Under the pieces are notes generated by a model. It had not been told where the DNA came from. It was given only the letters and a program-made list of their open reading frames with translations, and did no database searches. Shown here piece by piece: positions 1-8,281 of a stretch of DNA of 64,000 nucleotides. Position numbers and translations under genes: made by a program. The stretch spans positions 7,363,001 to 7,427,000 of the forward strand of contig NC_011894.1 in the NCBI RefSeq assembly GCF_000022085.1. The letters are read 5' to 3'. Origin of the DNA: Methylobacterium nodulans ORS 2060. Its GTDB lineage: Bacteria > Pseudomonadota > Alphaproteobacteria > Rhizobiales > Beijerinckiaceae. The number at the start of each line of letters is the position of its first letter. The first letter of the stretch is position 1.

Positions 1-231
1 ATCCGCCAGGTGCATGGTCGGGTCGTCCCGCCACGGGAGCGTGAGGGCGCCCACCACCTCGCAGCGCGTCAGCCCGAGGTCTTTGAGCATGCGGTCGTCG
101 AGCTCGGCGAGGCGGCGGGCGGCGCGCCGGTGGCTGAGAAGGCGGGCGGCCTGCGCAATGCCCTGACCGGTCACGCGACCGGCCCGGAGGACCAGCGAGA
201 GAACACCGAGGGGAGCGAAACCGAACGTCAT
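1..231 (-). CDS. DUF1127 domain protein, cut by window edge
   Basis: Small basic protein of unknown biochemical role; only the first 77 residues are in the window and the stop codon lies beyond base 1. The ATG at 231 follows a GGAGGTCAGG ribosome site. The segment RRLAELDDRMLKDLGLTR, residues about 39-56, is the DUF1127 signature (R-L-x-x-L-D/S-D-x-x-L-x-D-I/L-G-L-x-R). In alphaproteobacteria such proteins have been linked to phosphate, RNA and stress responses. A LysR regulator diverges from the same 125-bp gap, a common arrangement for a regulator and its target, so regulation by that protein is a reasonable inference. Confidence 0.8.
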   Translation of the reverse strand, partial: MTFGFAPLGVLSLVLRAGRVTGQGIAQAARLLSHRRAARRLAELDDRMLKDLGLTRCEVVGALTLPWRDDPTMHLAD

Positions 232-356
232 CCTGACCTCCAGCGGCAGCCGTTCCGAGGCTCAGCCGCGCTGCCCTCATACCCCGGTTCGACCGATGCG
301 TTGAGCGAATGCTTGAGATGTGTCAGATCACGGATGCTGATGAGAAGGCCGCCTCC

Positions 357-1229
357 GTGCACCCCCTCGACATCGACCAGCTCCGCACCCTCGTGGCGAT
401 CGCCGACAGCGGCTCCTTCACCCAGGCCGCCGACCTCGTGCACAAGACGCAATCGGCCGTCTCGATGCAGATGAAGCGGCTGGAGGAGCGGGTCGGCCGT
501 GCGATCTTCTCGCGCGCCGGGCGCGGCGTCCGGCTCACCGATGACGGCGAGCGGCTCCTCGACTACGCGCGCCGGATCGTGCAGCTGCAGACCGAGTGCC
601 TCGCCACCTTCGGCGAGGCCGACCTTGCGGGCCGCGTGCGCCTCGGGCTCCCGGACGACTACGCCGACCGCTACCTGCCGGAGATCCTGGCCCGCTTCGC
701 CCGCGCCCATCCGCGGGCCGAGGTGACGGTGATCTGCGAGCCCACCGACATGCTGCTCGGGCGGATCGCGAGCGGCGACCTCGACCTCGCCATCGTCACG
801 GAGGCGCGCCAGCGCGGCGGCATCGAGACGATCCGCACCGAGGCCCTGCTCTGGGTCACGTCGAGCCGCCACCGCGTGCATGCGGAGACGCCCCTGCCGC
901 TCGCCCTCGGGCGCCCGACCTGCGTCTGGCGCGCCGCCGCTCTCGCGGCCCTGGAGCGGGCCGGCCGCCAGAGCCGCATCCTGTTCGTGAGCTGGAGTTC
1001 GACCGCGGTCGGCGCGGCGGTGCAGGCTGGCCTCGCCGTCTCGGTCCTGCCGGAGAGCGCCCTGCGCCCGGGCATGCGCATCCTCAGCCCGTCGGAGGGC
1101 TTTCCCGCCCTGCCCGCCTGCCGGATCGGTCTGATGCGCCACCGGCTGCCCGAGCCGATGCCGCTCGCCGATGCGCTCGCCGCGCAGATCCGCCAGTGCC
1201 TGGACAATCTCGGCCTGGCGGCCGAGTAG
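357..1229 (+). CDS. LysR-family transcriptional regulator
   Basis: DNA-binding regulator of 290 aa from a GTG start; an in-frame ATG at 309 would add 16 residues with no ribosome site, whereas GAGAAGG precedes the GTG. N-terminal winged helix, residues about 3-62, has the LysR pattern LRTLVAIADSGSFTQAADLV followed by a helix reading QSAVSMQMKRLEERVG. The C-terminal substrate-binding domain (about 90-285) would sense an unknown small molecule. It is transcribed away from the DUF1127 gene and is its likely regulator. Length is normal for the family. The effector cannot be told from sequence. Confidence 0.93.
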   Translation: MHPLDIDQLRTLVAIADSGSFTQAADLVHKTQSAVSMQMKRLEERVGRAIFSRAGRGVRLTDDGERLLDYARRIVQLQTECLATFGEADLAGRVRLGLPDDYADRYLPEILARFARAHPRAEVTVICEPTDMLLGRIASGDLDLAIVTEARQRGGIETIRTEALLWVTSSRHRVHAETPLPLALGRPTCVWRAAALAALERAGRQSRILFVSWSSTAVGAAVQAGLAVSVLPESALRPGMRILSPSEGFPALPACRIGLMRHRLPEPMPLADALAAQIRQCLDNLGLAAE

Positions 1230-1256
1230 CGGCCGGGCCTCGTCGCGGCGCCGGGC

Positions 1257-1457
1257 TCACGGCCGGGAGAGAACCTCCACCACCTTGTTGCCGAGGCTGG
1301 TGTAGAGGCTCCCGGTCGAGGCGCCGTAGAGGTTGAGGGACACTGCCACCGCCAGGAAGATCAATCCGGCGATCATCGCATATTCGATGGCGGTCGAGCC
1401 CGCCCCGTCGTTCAGGAATCGTCGGACGGATCTGGCGCGCAGCCAATTCCCGAACAC
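1257..1457 (-). CDS. Flp-family type IVb pilin
   Basis: Prepilin of 66 aa for a Flp/Tad-type pilus. After a short basic leader the processing region reads GAGSTAIEYAMIAGLIFLAV: prepilin peptidase would cut after a Gly, leaving the conserved Glu and Tyr near the mature N-terminus, followed by a hydrophobic stem of about 20 residues. The C-terminal tail GSLYTSLGNKVVEVLS is typical of Flp subunits. It stands alone; no Tad assembly gene is nearby, so the secretion machinery must be elsewhere. Convergent with the LysR gene. Confidence 0.92.
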   Translation of the reverse strand: MFGNWLRARSVRRFLNDGAGSTAIEYAMIAGLIFLAVAVSLNLYGASTGSLYTSLGNKVVEVLSRP

Positions 1458-1560
1458 GACACCCTCCCTCCGCCGGACCGACCCATGCTACGAGGCGACC
1501 TCCTCAACATCCGTTAAGACGACCCGAGAAAAGCCGCCTTGCGGGCACGGTGCCGCTGCC

Positions 1561-1692
1561 GTCATACGGTTTCCGGTTGATCCGTTCGGAGACAAGAGGG
1601 CGCGGGGACCGCGGGATCCCCTCTCCCGCCCGGGAGAGGGGTTCTTCCTGCGCATACTCATCTCGAAAAGATCAACCGGATGCCGTATCAGG
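1561..1692. repeat. Palindromic intergenic repeat (family 1, copy 1)
   Basis: Long imperfect palindrome. Outer arms at about 1563-1582 and 1670-1688 pair (ATACGGTTTCCGGTTGATC against GATCAACCGGATGCCGTAT), and an inner hairpin CCCCTCTCCCG / CGGGAGAGGGG lies at 1618-1643. Related copies occur at 10.3, 13.5 and 31.97 kb, and the inner hairpin alone at 16.83 kb. The right arm runs into the stop codon of the DUF3072 gene. It may act as an mRNA 3' stabiliser or transcript end; no T tract is present. Confidence 0.75.
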
Positions 1693-1945
1693 CCTTTCCT
1701 GTTGCCTTACGCAACGCATCGATGCGCTCCGAGGCCTCCGCCTTGTCGAGATCGGGGTCGAAGGCGTCCTGGTCCCCGGCTTGTTCGGACAGGGTCTTGA
1801 GGTAGGAGGCCTGGGCGCCGGTCATCGGCTCGTCGCCGGTCGTCCAATCCTTCGGATCCTTGATCCGGTTCGACGCGTCCCCGGCCGCGTCGGGAGGAGC
1901 CGCCTTCGGGTTGCGGTTGCGCTGGTCTTTTGTCCTGGCCGACAT
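1688..1945 (-). CDS. DUF3072 domain protein
   Basis: Small hydrophilic protein of 85 aa, function unknown. The C-terminal half has the DUF3072 pattern: WTTGDEPMTGAQASYLKTLS, then an acidic stretch and KAEASERIDALRKATG. This short motif resembles the repeated segment found in several alphaproteobacterial and actinobacterial stress-related proteins. The ATG at 1945 is preceded by AAAGGAG at good distance; a GTG 18 bases upstream has none. The TGA stop is the first three bases of the repeat arm TGATACGGCATCCGG, so the repeat abuts the coding sequence directly. Confidence 0.85.
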   Translation of the reverse strand: MSARTKDQRNRNPKAAPPDAAGDASNRIKDPKDWTTGDEPMTGAQASYLKTLSEQAGDQDAFDPDLDKAEASERIDALRKATGKA

Positions 1946-2067
1946 GGTGTCTCCTTTGTTCACGTATTGTTCTCATACGGGCAACGCGGGAGGCACGCGT
2001 CGTGTTCCGGGCGGCGCCCCGGACAAGGGTCCGGGGCGCCGTGGAGAGATGGGGGTCGGACCGCCCC

Positions 2068-2955
2068 TCAGGCCGCCTTGGCGCGGGGCTGCACCTCGGC
2101 GCTGTAATCGTCCATCAGGGTCCGGGTCATGGTGGCCGGCTGGAACCGGTAGGGGCCGATCTCGGAGACCGGCGTCACCTCGGCGGCCGAGCCGGTGATG
2201 AAGCACTCGGTGAAGCCCGCCATCTCCTCGGGCCGGATGCGCCGCTCGACGACCTCGTAGCCGCGGCGGCGCGCCAGCTCGATCACCGTCTGCCGGGTGA
2301 TGCCGTCCAGGAAGCGGTCGGCGATCGGCGTGTGGACGACCCCGTCCTTGATGAAGAACACGTTGGCGCCGGTGCATTCGGCCACGTTGTCCTCCCAGTC
2401 GAGCATCAGGGCGTCCGCGTAGCCCTTCCTCTCGGCCCGGTGCTTCGAGATGGTGCAGATCATGTAGAGGCCCGCCGCCTTCGAGGCGGAGGGGGCGGTG
2501 CGCGGATCGGGCCGGCGGTAATCCGCGAGGTCGAGGCGGATGCCCTTCATCTTGGTGGCCGGATCGAAGTAGCTCGGCCATTCCCAGGCCGCGATGGCGA
2601 GGTGGATGGTGTTGTGCTGCGCCGAGACACCCATCATCTCGGAGCCGCGCCACGCCACAGGGCGCAGATAGGCGTCCGACAGGCCGCTCTCCTTGAGGAC
2701 GAGCGCCTTGGCGGCGTCGATCTCGGCCACCGAGAACGGGATCTCGAAGTCGAGGAGCTCGGCCGAGCGGCGCAGCCGCGCCGAATGCTCCGTGCTCTTG
2801 AAGATCTGCCCGCCATAGGCGCGCTCGCCCTCGAACACGCAGGAGCCGTAGTGCAGGCCGTGCGTGAGTACGTGAATCTTCGCGTCCGCCCACGGCACCA
2901 TGCGGCCGTCGAACCAGATGTGGCCTTCACGCTGGTCGAAGGGGATGACGGACAT
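2068..2955 (-). CDS. ilvE: Branched-chain amino acid aminotransferase
   Basis: PLP enzyme of fold type IV, 295 aa, swapping the amino group between glutamate and the keto acids of Val, Leu and Ile in the cytoplasm. Signatures: YGSCVFEGERAYGG near residue 40, the region APSASKAAGLYMICTISKHR near 150-170 with the PLP lysine of the family, and the class-IV motif in NVAECTGANVFFIKDG near 190. The ATG at 2955 has GAGGATCATCGAC upstream; the open frame runs 86 codons further but lacks homology. Divergent from the marR-type gene at 3152, matching the petP-petR neighbourhood of Rhodobacter. Confidence 0.95.
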   Translation of the reverse strand: MSVIPFDQREGHIWFDGRMVPWADAKIHVLTHGLHYGSCVFEGERAYGGQIFKSTEHSARLRRSAELLDFEIPFSVAEIDAAKALVLKESGLSDAYLRPVAWRGSEMMGVSAQHNTIHLAIAAWEWPSYFDPATKMKGIRLDLADYRRPDPRTAPSASKAAGLYMICTISKHRAERKGYADALMLDWEDNVAECTGANVFFIKDGVVHTPIADRFLDGITRQTVIELARRRGYEVVERRIRPEEMAGFTECFITGSAAEVTPVSEIGPYRFQPATMTRTLMDDYSAEVQPRAKAA

Positions 2956-3151
2956 GTCGATGATCCTCGGTTGCGGTTCATTTCCGCGAAGGCGGCCCGG
3001 CTCGCAATCTTCGTGCTCGGAAAGCCCGAATGGCGTACGTTCGTTGCGCCGGCGGGGTTGACGGGTACCAACGAGGCTGAGATATGTCAACAAGGCTGAC
3101 GTAAATGGGACGGCGGGGCCGAAGGGCCCTTCGGCCCGGGAAACGAGGGGA

Positions 3152-3706
3152 ATGACGGTGACGCAGGCAGCCCGGACCCGACCAGGCCCCTCCGAGCCGC
3201 CGGAGGCCGCCAACGAGGACCTGCCCGAGGCCGGTCACGCCTACGACCTGATCGAGCTCCTGTTCTTCGCCTACCGGGACTTCGTCTCGGACCCCGACCG
3301 CATCCTGGCGGAATACGGGTTCGGGCGCGCGCATCACCGGGTACTGCATTTCGTGGAGCGCAATCCCGGCCTCACGATCGCCGAACTCCTCGATATCCTG
3401 CGCATCACCAAGCAGAGCCTCAACCGGGTGCTCAAGGAATTGATCGAGACGGGCTACATCGCGCAGCGCGCCGGCACGAGCGACCGCCGCCATCGGCTGC
3501 TCACCTGCACGCCCAAGGGCCGCCGCCTCGCCGTCGAGCTCGCCCGCATCCAGGGCGAGCGGGTGCGCCTGGCCCTGGCGGAGGCCGGTCCGGCCGCCCG
3601 CGGGCCGGCGAGCCGCTTCCTCCTCGCCATGATCGACCCGGGCGATCGCGCCGCCGTGAGCCGCCTCATCGCCGCCGCGCCGCCGCGGGCGGTCGAGGAG
3701 GCCTGA
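3152..3706 (+). CDS. MarR-family regulator (PetP-like)
   Basis: Winged-helix regulator of 184 aa. The DNA-binding part, residues about 60-130, reads GLTIAELLDILRITKQSLNR for helices 2-3 and SDRRHRLLTCTPKGR for the wing. The first 25 residues are Pro/Ala rich and probably disordered. It is the first gene of a tight plus-strand group: five bases separate it from the response regulator, which is three bases from the kinase. In Rhodobacter capsulatus the MarR-like PetP and OmpR-like PetR form a pair needed for cytochrome bc1; the shared order here, next to ilvE, suggests orthology, which is inference. Confidence 0.9.
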   Translation: MTVTQAARTRPGPSEPPEAANEDLPEAGHAYDLIELLFFAYRDFVSDPDRILAEYGFGRAHHRVLHFVERNPGLTIAELLDILRITKQSLNRVLKELIETGYIAQRAGTSDRRHRLLTCTPKGRRLAVELARIQGERVRLALAEAGPAARGPASRFLLAMIDPGDRAAVSRLIAAAPPRAVEEA

Positions 3707-3710
3707 GGGG

Positions 3711-4433
3711 ATGACGGCGCTTGCCGCGCGCCCGGACCTGCCGGATCACGCACCGCACATCCTCGTCGTCGACGACGACCGGCGCCTGCGCGACCTCCTC
3801 TCGCGCTTCCTCTACGAGAACGGCTACCGGGTCACCGCAGCGGCGAGCGCCGCGGAGGCGCGGGCGAAGGGCGCGAACCTCGTCTTCGACGCCCTCGTCC
3901 TCGACGTGATGATGCCGGGCGAGACCGGCTTCGACTATGCGCGCCAGATCCGTCTGACCTCCCAGGTGCCGATCCTGATGCTCACCGCCCGCTCGAACCC
4001 GAACGACCGGGTGACGGGGCTGGAGATCGGGGCGGACGACTACCTGCCGAAGCCCTTCGACCCGCGCGAGCTGATCCTGCGGCTCAACAACATCCTGCGC
4101 CGCAACGCCCGGAGCGAGAATCCGGGCTCCGCCGTGCCCCTCGACGCGGTCCGCTTCGGGCCCTTCCTGTTCCGGGTGGAGCGCGGCGAACTCACCCGCG
4201 ACGACGAGCCCATCCGCCTGAGCGAGCGCGAGCGGGAGATCCTCACCATCCTGGCCCTCGCCAAGGGCGGGAACGTCGCCCGCGAGGCGCTGACGGGCGG
4301 GGCCGAGGCCGGCAACGAGCGCACCATCGACGTGCAGATGAACCGCCTGCGCCGCAAGGTTGAGGACGATCCGGCCAATCCCCGCTACGTGCAGACGGTG
4401 CGGGGCGTCGGCTACCGGCTCGTCCTGGACTAG
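3711..4433 (+). CDS. OmpR/PetR-type response regulator
   Basis: Two-component response regulator of 240 aa. Receiver domain at about 16-130: acidic pocket VVDDD at 19-23, phosphate-accepting Asp65 in LVLDVMMPGE, conserved Thr in LMLTARS and Lys in DYLPKPFDP. C-terminal OmpR-type winged helix at about 145-238 ends with the typical RRKVEDDPANPRYVQTVRGV and GYRL. Stop and downstream kinase start are three bases apart, so the pair is co-translated. PetR of Rhodobacter, its probable relative, was described as working with MarR-like PetP. Confidence 0.95.
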   Translation: MTALAARPDLPDHAPHILVVDDDRRLRDLLSRFLYENGYRVTAAASAAEARAKGANLVFDALVLDVMMPGETGFDYARQIRLTSQVPILMLTARSNPNDRVTGLEIGADDYLPKPFDPRELILRLNNILRRNARSENPGSAVPLDAVRFGPFLFRVERGELTRDDEPIRLSEREREILTILALAKGGNVAREALTGGAEAGNERTIDVQMNRLRRKVEDDPANPRYVQTVRGVGYRLVLD

Positions 4434-4436
4434 ACG

Positions 4437-5855
4437 ATGGCGCTGCCCGGCGGGATCGCGGGCTCCGAGGGGGATCCCGCGCCGGTCGGCGCGCGCGCCT
4501 CCCTCGCCGATCGGCTCGGGCCCCGCGCGATCTGGCGGCGCCTCGGCCGGGTGATCAGCGAGCGGCTCCCGAAGGGGCTCTATGCCCGCTCGCTCATCAT
4601 CATCATCGCGCCCGTCGTCCTGCTCCAGTCGGTGATCGCCTACACCTTCATGGAGCGGCACTGGCAGCTCGTGACCAAGCGCCTGTCGGCAGCGGTGACG
4701 GCGGATATCTCGGCGCTCATCGACATCTACGAGAGCTACCCGCAGGACCGGGATGCCGAGACGCTCCAGCGCATCGCGGCCGAGCGGCTCAACCTCGACG
4801 TCGACATCCTGGAGGGGGCCAGGATCCCGCCCCCCGGGCCTCGGCCCTTCTTCTCGCTCCTCGACGAGGCCCTCTCCGACGAGATCCGCCGCCAGATCAA
4901 GCGGCCGTTCTGGATCGACACGGTCGGGCGGTCGAGCCTGATCGAGATCCGGGTGGAGATCCCCGGCGGCGTCATGCGGGTGATCGCCCGGCGCAGCCAG
5001 GCCTATGCGTCGAACTCGCACATCTTCCTTTTGTGGATGGGCGGCACCTCGCTGGTGCTGCTCGGCGTCGCGATCCTGTTCCTGCGCAACCAGATCCGGC
5101 CGATCCTGCGGCTCGCCGACGTGGCCGAGAGCTTCGGCAAGGGGCGCGACGTGGAGTTCCGCCCCCGCGGCGCCCGCGAGGTGCGCAAGGCCGGCCACGC
5201 CTTCATCGAGATGAAGCGGCGCATCGAGCGGGCGATGGAGCAGCGCACCACGATGCTGAACGGGGTGAGCCACGACCTGCGCACCATCCTGACGCGCTTC
5301 CGCCTCTCCCTCGCGCTCATCGGGCAGGGCCCGGAGATCGACGATCTGACCCGCGACGTGGAGGAGATGAGCCGGATGCTGGAGGCCTATCTGGCCTTCG
5401 CCCGCGGCGATTCCGGCGAGCACGCCGCGCCCGTCGACCTGAGGGCGCTGCTGGAGGATCTGCGGACCGATGTGGAGCGGCTCGGCGGCCATGTGAGCGA
5501 GGTGACGGTCGAGGGGCCCTCCACCGTGACGGTGCGGCCCGATGCGTTCCGGCGCTGCCTGTTCAACCTCGCGGCGAATGCGGCGCGCTACGGCGACACG
5601 ATCGCGCTCACCGCCCGCCAGGAGAGCCGCTGGCTCGCAGTCTCCGTCGACGATGACGGGCCCGGCATCTCCCCCGACCGGCGCGAGGAGGTGTTCAAGC
5701 CCTTCGTGCGCCTCGACGATGCCCGCCAGGATGCGGGCGGCTCGGGGCTCGGCCTCGCCATCGCGCTCGACATCGCGCGGGCGCATGGCGGGGACGTCTC
5801 GCTGCACGACAGCCCCCTCGGGGGCCTCAGGGCGACCGTGCGCATCCCGGCCTGA
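4437..5855 (+). CDS. Membrane sensor histidine kinase, EnvZ-like
   Basis: Sensor kinase of 472 aa, partner of the preceding regulator. Membrane spans lie near residues 53-73 and 195-217 with a periplasmic sensor part between them, then HAMP (about 218-270), dimerisation domain with phospho-His279 in GVSHDLRTILTRFRLSL, and ATPase domain with N box FNLAANAARYG, G1 DDGPGIS and G2 GGSGLGLAIA. The H box has Ile where nearly all EnvZ-type kinases have Pro (HDLRTI instead of HDLRTP). The residue before the first span is a 50-aa cytoplasmic tail. The signal sensed is unknown. Confidence 0.94.
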   Translation: MALPGGIAGSEGDPAPVGARASLADRLGPRAIWRRLGRVISERLPKGLYARSLIIIIAPVVLLQSVIAYTFMERHWQLVTKRLSAAVTADISALIDIYESYPQDRDAETLQRIAAERLNLDVDILEGARIPPPGPRPFFSLLDEALSDEIRRQIKRPFWIDTVGRSSLIEIRVEIPGGVMRVIARRSQAYASNSHIFLLWMGGTSLVLLGVAILFLRNQIRPILRLADVAESFGKGRDVEFRPRGAREVRKAGHAFIEMKRRIERAMEQRTTMLNGVSHDLRTILTRFRLSLALIGQGPEIDDLTRDVEEMSRMLEAYLAFARGDSGEHAAPVDLRALLEDLRTDVERLGGHVSEVTVEGPSTVTVRPDAFRRCLFNLAANAARYGDTIALTARQESRWLAVSVDDDGPGISPDRREEVFKPFVRLDDARQDAGGSGLGLAIALDIARAHGGDVSLHDSPLGGLRATVRIPA

Positions 5856-5905
5856 GCGGCCTGCGCCCGAGACCGATCGTCCTCGTGCGGTGACGCCGGT
5901 CGCCT

Positions 5906-6391
5906 CTATTCGTGGCGGGAGCCGGCGGCGGTCCGGACATCCGACGGAGCGACCCGCACGGCCGTCGCCGTGCCGGCCACGGCCGAGGCCCGGAGGAGAT
6001 TGGGCAGGTCGGCGCCATGGGCCCCGAAGCGCGACCAGGCCGCGCCGCATCGCCGGTCGTCCGCATCGTCCTGGAAGTAGCGCTCCTGCTCCCGCAGCAG
6101 CCGCGCATAGACGGCAGCCCGGACGGAGCGGTCGTCCTCCACGTAGAGGCGGTAGATCCGGCGCCAGGACGCCTCGTCGAGGTCCCAGCGGCACTGCGCG
6201 GCGGCCTTCATCATGGCCAGTCGCCGCAGGCTCTTCCACTCGGGGTGGGACAGGACGACGAGGCCGTACTGCGCCTTGAGGGCGCGTCCGCCCGCCGCGT
6301 AGCCGACCTCGGTGCACACCGCCCAGACGACGTAGCCGAGGCCTGCCGAAAGGACCGCGCAGGCGGCGAGCAGCGCTCTCCGGATGGTCAT
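5906..6391 (-). CDS. Membrane-anchored protein of unknown function
   Basis: Not recognised. 161 aa from the ATG at 6391: basic start MTIRR, a hydrophobic segment at about 6-28 that could be a signal anchor or signal peptide, then a soluble, Arg- and Trp-rich domain (SHPEWKSLRRLAMMKAAAQC, RIYRLYVEDDRSVRAAVYAR) with two or three Cys. No catalytic motif is visible. It is convergent with the kinase gene (50-bp gap). Codon use fits the surroundings, which supports real coding. The open frame extends much further upstream in antisense to other sequence, but that part has no protein-like composition. Confidence 0.6.
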   Translation of the reverse strand: MTIRRALLAACAVLSAGLGYVVWAVCTEVGYAAGGRALKAQYGLVVLSHPEWKSLRRLAMMKAAAQCRWDLDEASWRRIYRLYVEDDRSVRAAVYARLLREQERYFQDDADDRRCGAAWSRFGAHGADLPNLLRASAVAGTATAVRVAPSDVRTAAGSRHE

Positions 6392-6506
6392 GGGATCACC
6401 GAGGCTGAAGCGGGATTCGCGGCCCGCAACTTGCGGAGAATCGCCACGGCTTGGCGGCGATTCCGTGGACCCGTCCGGATGGCGGTCTTCCGCCCGCCGG
6501 ATTGCT

Positions 6507-7490
6507 TCAGGCCGCGATCCGCCCGCCGAGCTCGTCCTCGATATGCGCCCGGATGATGCTGTCGAAATCCAGCTCCGCCGTGAAGCCGAGCTCGCGGGCG
6601 CGGCGCGCGTCGAAGGCGCGCGGCCAGCCCGCCACAATGCGCTCGATGGTCGGATCGGGCTCCCGGCGGATGCGGGCGACCACCGCGTCGCCCGCGATGC
6701 GGCGCAGGGCCTCGATCTGCTCCGCCACGGTGACGGAGACGCCCGGCATGGTGAGATTGCGCCGGTCGCCGAGCCGCGCGCCCTCGATGGTTGCGGCATG
6801 CAGCAGGAATCCCACCGCCGCGCGCGGCGAGGCGTGCCAGTGGCGTACGGAATCCGGAACCGGCAGCACCGCTTCCTGACCGGCGAGCGGCTCGCGGATG
6901 ATGCCGGAGAAGAAGCCGGAGGCCGCCTTGTTGGGCTTGCCCGGCCGCACGCAGATGGTGGGCAGGCGGATGCCGATGCCGTCGAAGATGCCTCGCCTCG
7001 TGTAGTCGGACAGGAGAAGCTCGCCGATGGCCTTCTGGGTGCCGTAGCTCGTCAGCGGCGCCGTCAGGTACTCGTCGCCGATCACCTCCGGCATCGGCGC
7101 GCCGAACACCGCGAGCGAGGAGGTGAAGACGAGGCGCGGGCAGTAGCCCTCCCCGATCGCCCGCACGGCGTCGAACAGGCGCCGGGTGCCGTCGAGGTTG
7201 ATCCGGTAGCCCTTGTCGAAATCGGCCTCGGCCTCGCCCGAGACGATGGCCGCGAGGTGGAAGATCACGTCCGGCCGCCCGGAGACCAGCCGCTCCGCCT
7301 CGCCGGGCAGCGAGAAGTCGGAGGCCGAGAGCGAGACCGGGGCGCGCAGGCCCGCGGGCGCCTCGGGCGCCACGACGTCGTGCAGCGTCAGCCGGCTGAT
7401 CGGCGTGCCGCCGAGCTGCCCGTCCTGCACCAGCCGGGCGAGCAGCTTGCGGCCGACCATGCCGGCCGCACCGAGAATCAGGATGTGCAT
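6507..7490 (-). CDS. denD: NAD-dependent epimerase, D-erythronate dehydrogenase-like
   Basis: Extended SDR enzyme of 327 aa. Rossmann motif ILGAAGMVGRKL at 5-16, FHLAAIVSGEAE near 76, Ser in FTSSLAVFGAP near 126 and the YxxxK pair in TSYGTQKAIGEL near 148-158. These match DenD (YgaY), which oxidises D-erythronate to 2-keto-D-erythronate. No DenE, or kinase DenC homologue is next to it, so the substrate call is by family likeness only. A second dehydrogenase lies 21 bp upstream in the same direction, suggesting a short operon for sugar-acid use. Confidence 0.75.
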   Translation of the reverse strand: MHILILGAAGMVGRKLLARLVQDGQLGGTPISRLTLHDVVAPEAPAGLRAPVSLSASDFSLPGEAERLVSGRPDVIFHLAAIVSGEAEADFDKGYRINLDGTRRLFDAVRAIGEGYCPRLVFTSSLAVFGAPMPEVIGDEYLTAPLTSYGTQKAIGELLLSDYTRRGIFDGIGIRLPTICVRPGKPNKAASGFFSGIIREPLAGQEAVLPVPDSVRHWHASPRAAVGFLLHAATIEGARLGDRRNLTMPGVSVTVAEQIEALRRIAGDAVVARIRREPDPTIERIVAGWPRAFDARRARELGFTAELDFDSIIRAHIEDELGGRIAA

Positions 7491-7511
7491 CGGGGGCTCC
7501 TCAGGCGGGCA

Positions 7512-8258
7512 TCAGAGCGCGAAGCCGCCATCGACGAGATGAGTGTGGCCGGTCGTGAAGCGCGATTCGTCCGAGGCGAGATAGACGGCCAGCGCCGCCA
7601 CCTCCTCGGGCGTGCCGAGGCGACCCATCGGCTGGCGATCGACGAAGGCCTGGCGCGCCTCCGCCTCCGTCGTGCCGGTGGAGGCGGCGAGCGCCACGAT
7701 CCGCTCGTCCAGGGAGGGCGACTGGATCGTGCCGGGGCAGATCGCGTTGGCGCGCACGCCCTGGCGGATGAAGTCGCGGGCGACCGCCATGGTGAGCCCG
7801 ATCACCGCCGCCTTGGTGGCCGCGTAGACGTAGCGGTTCGGGGCGGCGGCGAGGGTCGAGACCGCCGAGGCGATGTTGACGATCGAGCCGCTGCCCCGCT
7901 CGAGCATGCCCGGCAGGAAGGTCCGGATCGTGCGGTGCATCGACTTCACGTTGAGGTCGAAGGCGAAGTCCCATTCCGCATCGGTGCAGTCGAGCACGGT
8001 GCCGTGATGCACGAAGCCCGCGGCATTGACCAGGATGTCGACCGGACCGGCGCCGCGCGCGAAGGCGGCCACCGCCTCGTCCGAGCGCACGTCGAGGGGA
8101 GCCGTCACGGCCCCGGCCAGGCCGTCGAGCTTGCCCGCATCGAGGTCGGTGGCAAGGACCCGGGCGCCCTCCGCCAGGAACGCCTCGGCGATCGCCCGGC
8201 CGATTCCCTGCCCCGCCGCCGTCACGACGGCGCTCTTGCCCGCTAGACGTCCCACCAT
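7512..8258 (-). CDS. SDR-family dehydrogenase
   Basis: Classical short-chain dehydrogenase of 248 aa: cofactor motif TAAGQGIGRAI at 13-23, acidic TDLDAGKL after beta-2 pointing to NAD over NADP, NAAG near 85, catalytic Ser in NIASAVST and Tyr/Lys in YVYAATKAAV near 149-153, and C-terminal TGHTHLVDGGFAL. It resembles 2-keto-3-deoxy-L-fuconate and DHRS6-type 3-hydroxybutyrate dehydrogenases. Pairing with the denD-like gene favours a sugar-acid substrate. The ATG at 8258 is chosen because the Rossmann fold begins right after it; the open frame continues upstream into the GNAT gene in another reading frame. Confidence 0.88.
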   Translation of the reverse strand: MVGRLAGKSAVVTAAGQGIGRAIAEAFLAEGARVLATDLDAGKLDGLAGAVTAPLDVRSDEAVAAFARGAGPVDILVNAAGFVHHGTVLDCTDAEWDFAFDLNVKSMHRTIRTFLPGMLERGSGSIVNIASAVSTLAAAPNRYVYAATKAAVIGLTMAVARDFIRQGVRANAICPGTIQSPSLDERIVALAASTGTTEAEARQAFVDRQPMGRLGTPEEVAALAVYLASDESRFTTGHTHLVDGGFAL

Positions 8259-8281
8259 GCGCTCCCCTCCCGGTTCGCCCG

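Noticed and set aside
3666..6317. 883-codon minus-strand open frame opposite regulator and kinase genes
   Set aside because: Antisense to well-supported genes and with Arg/Gly/Ala/His-rich shadow composition; typical of high-GC DNA.
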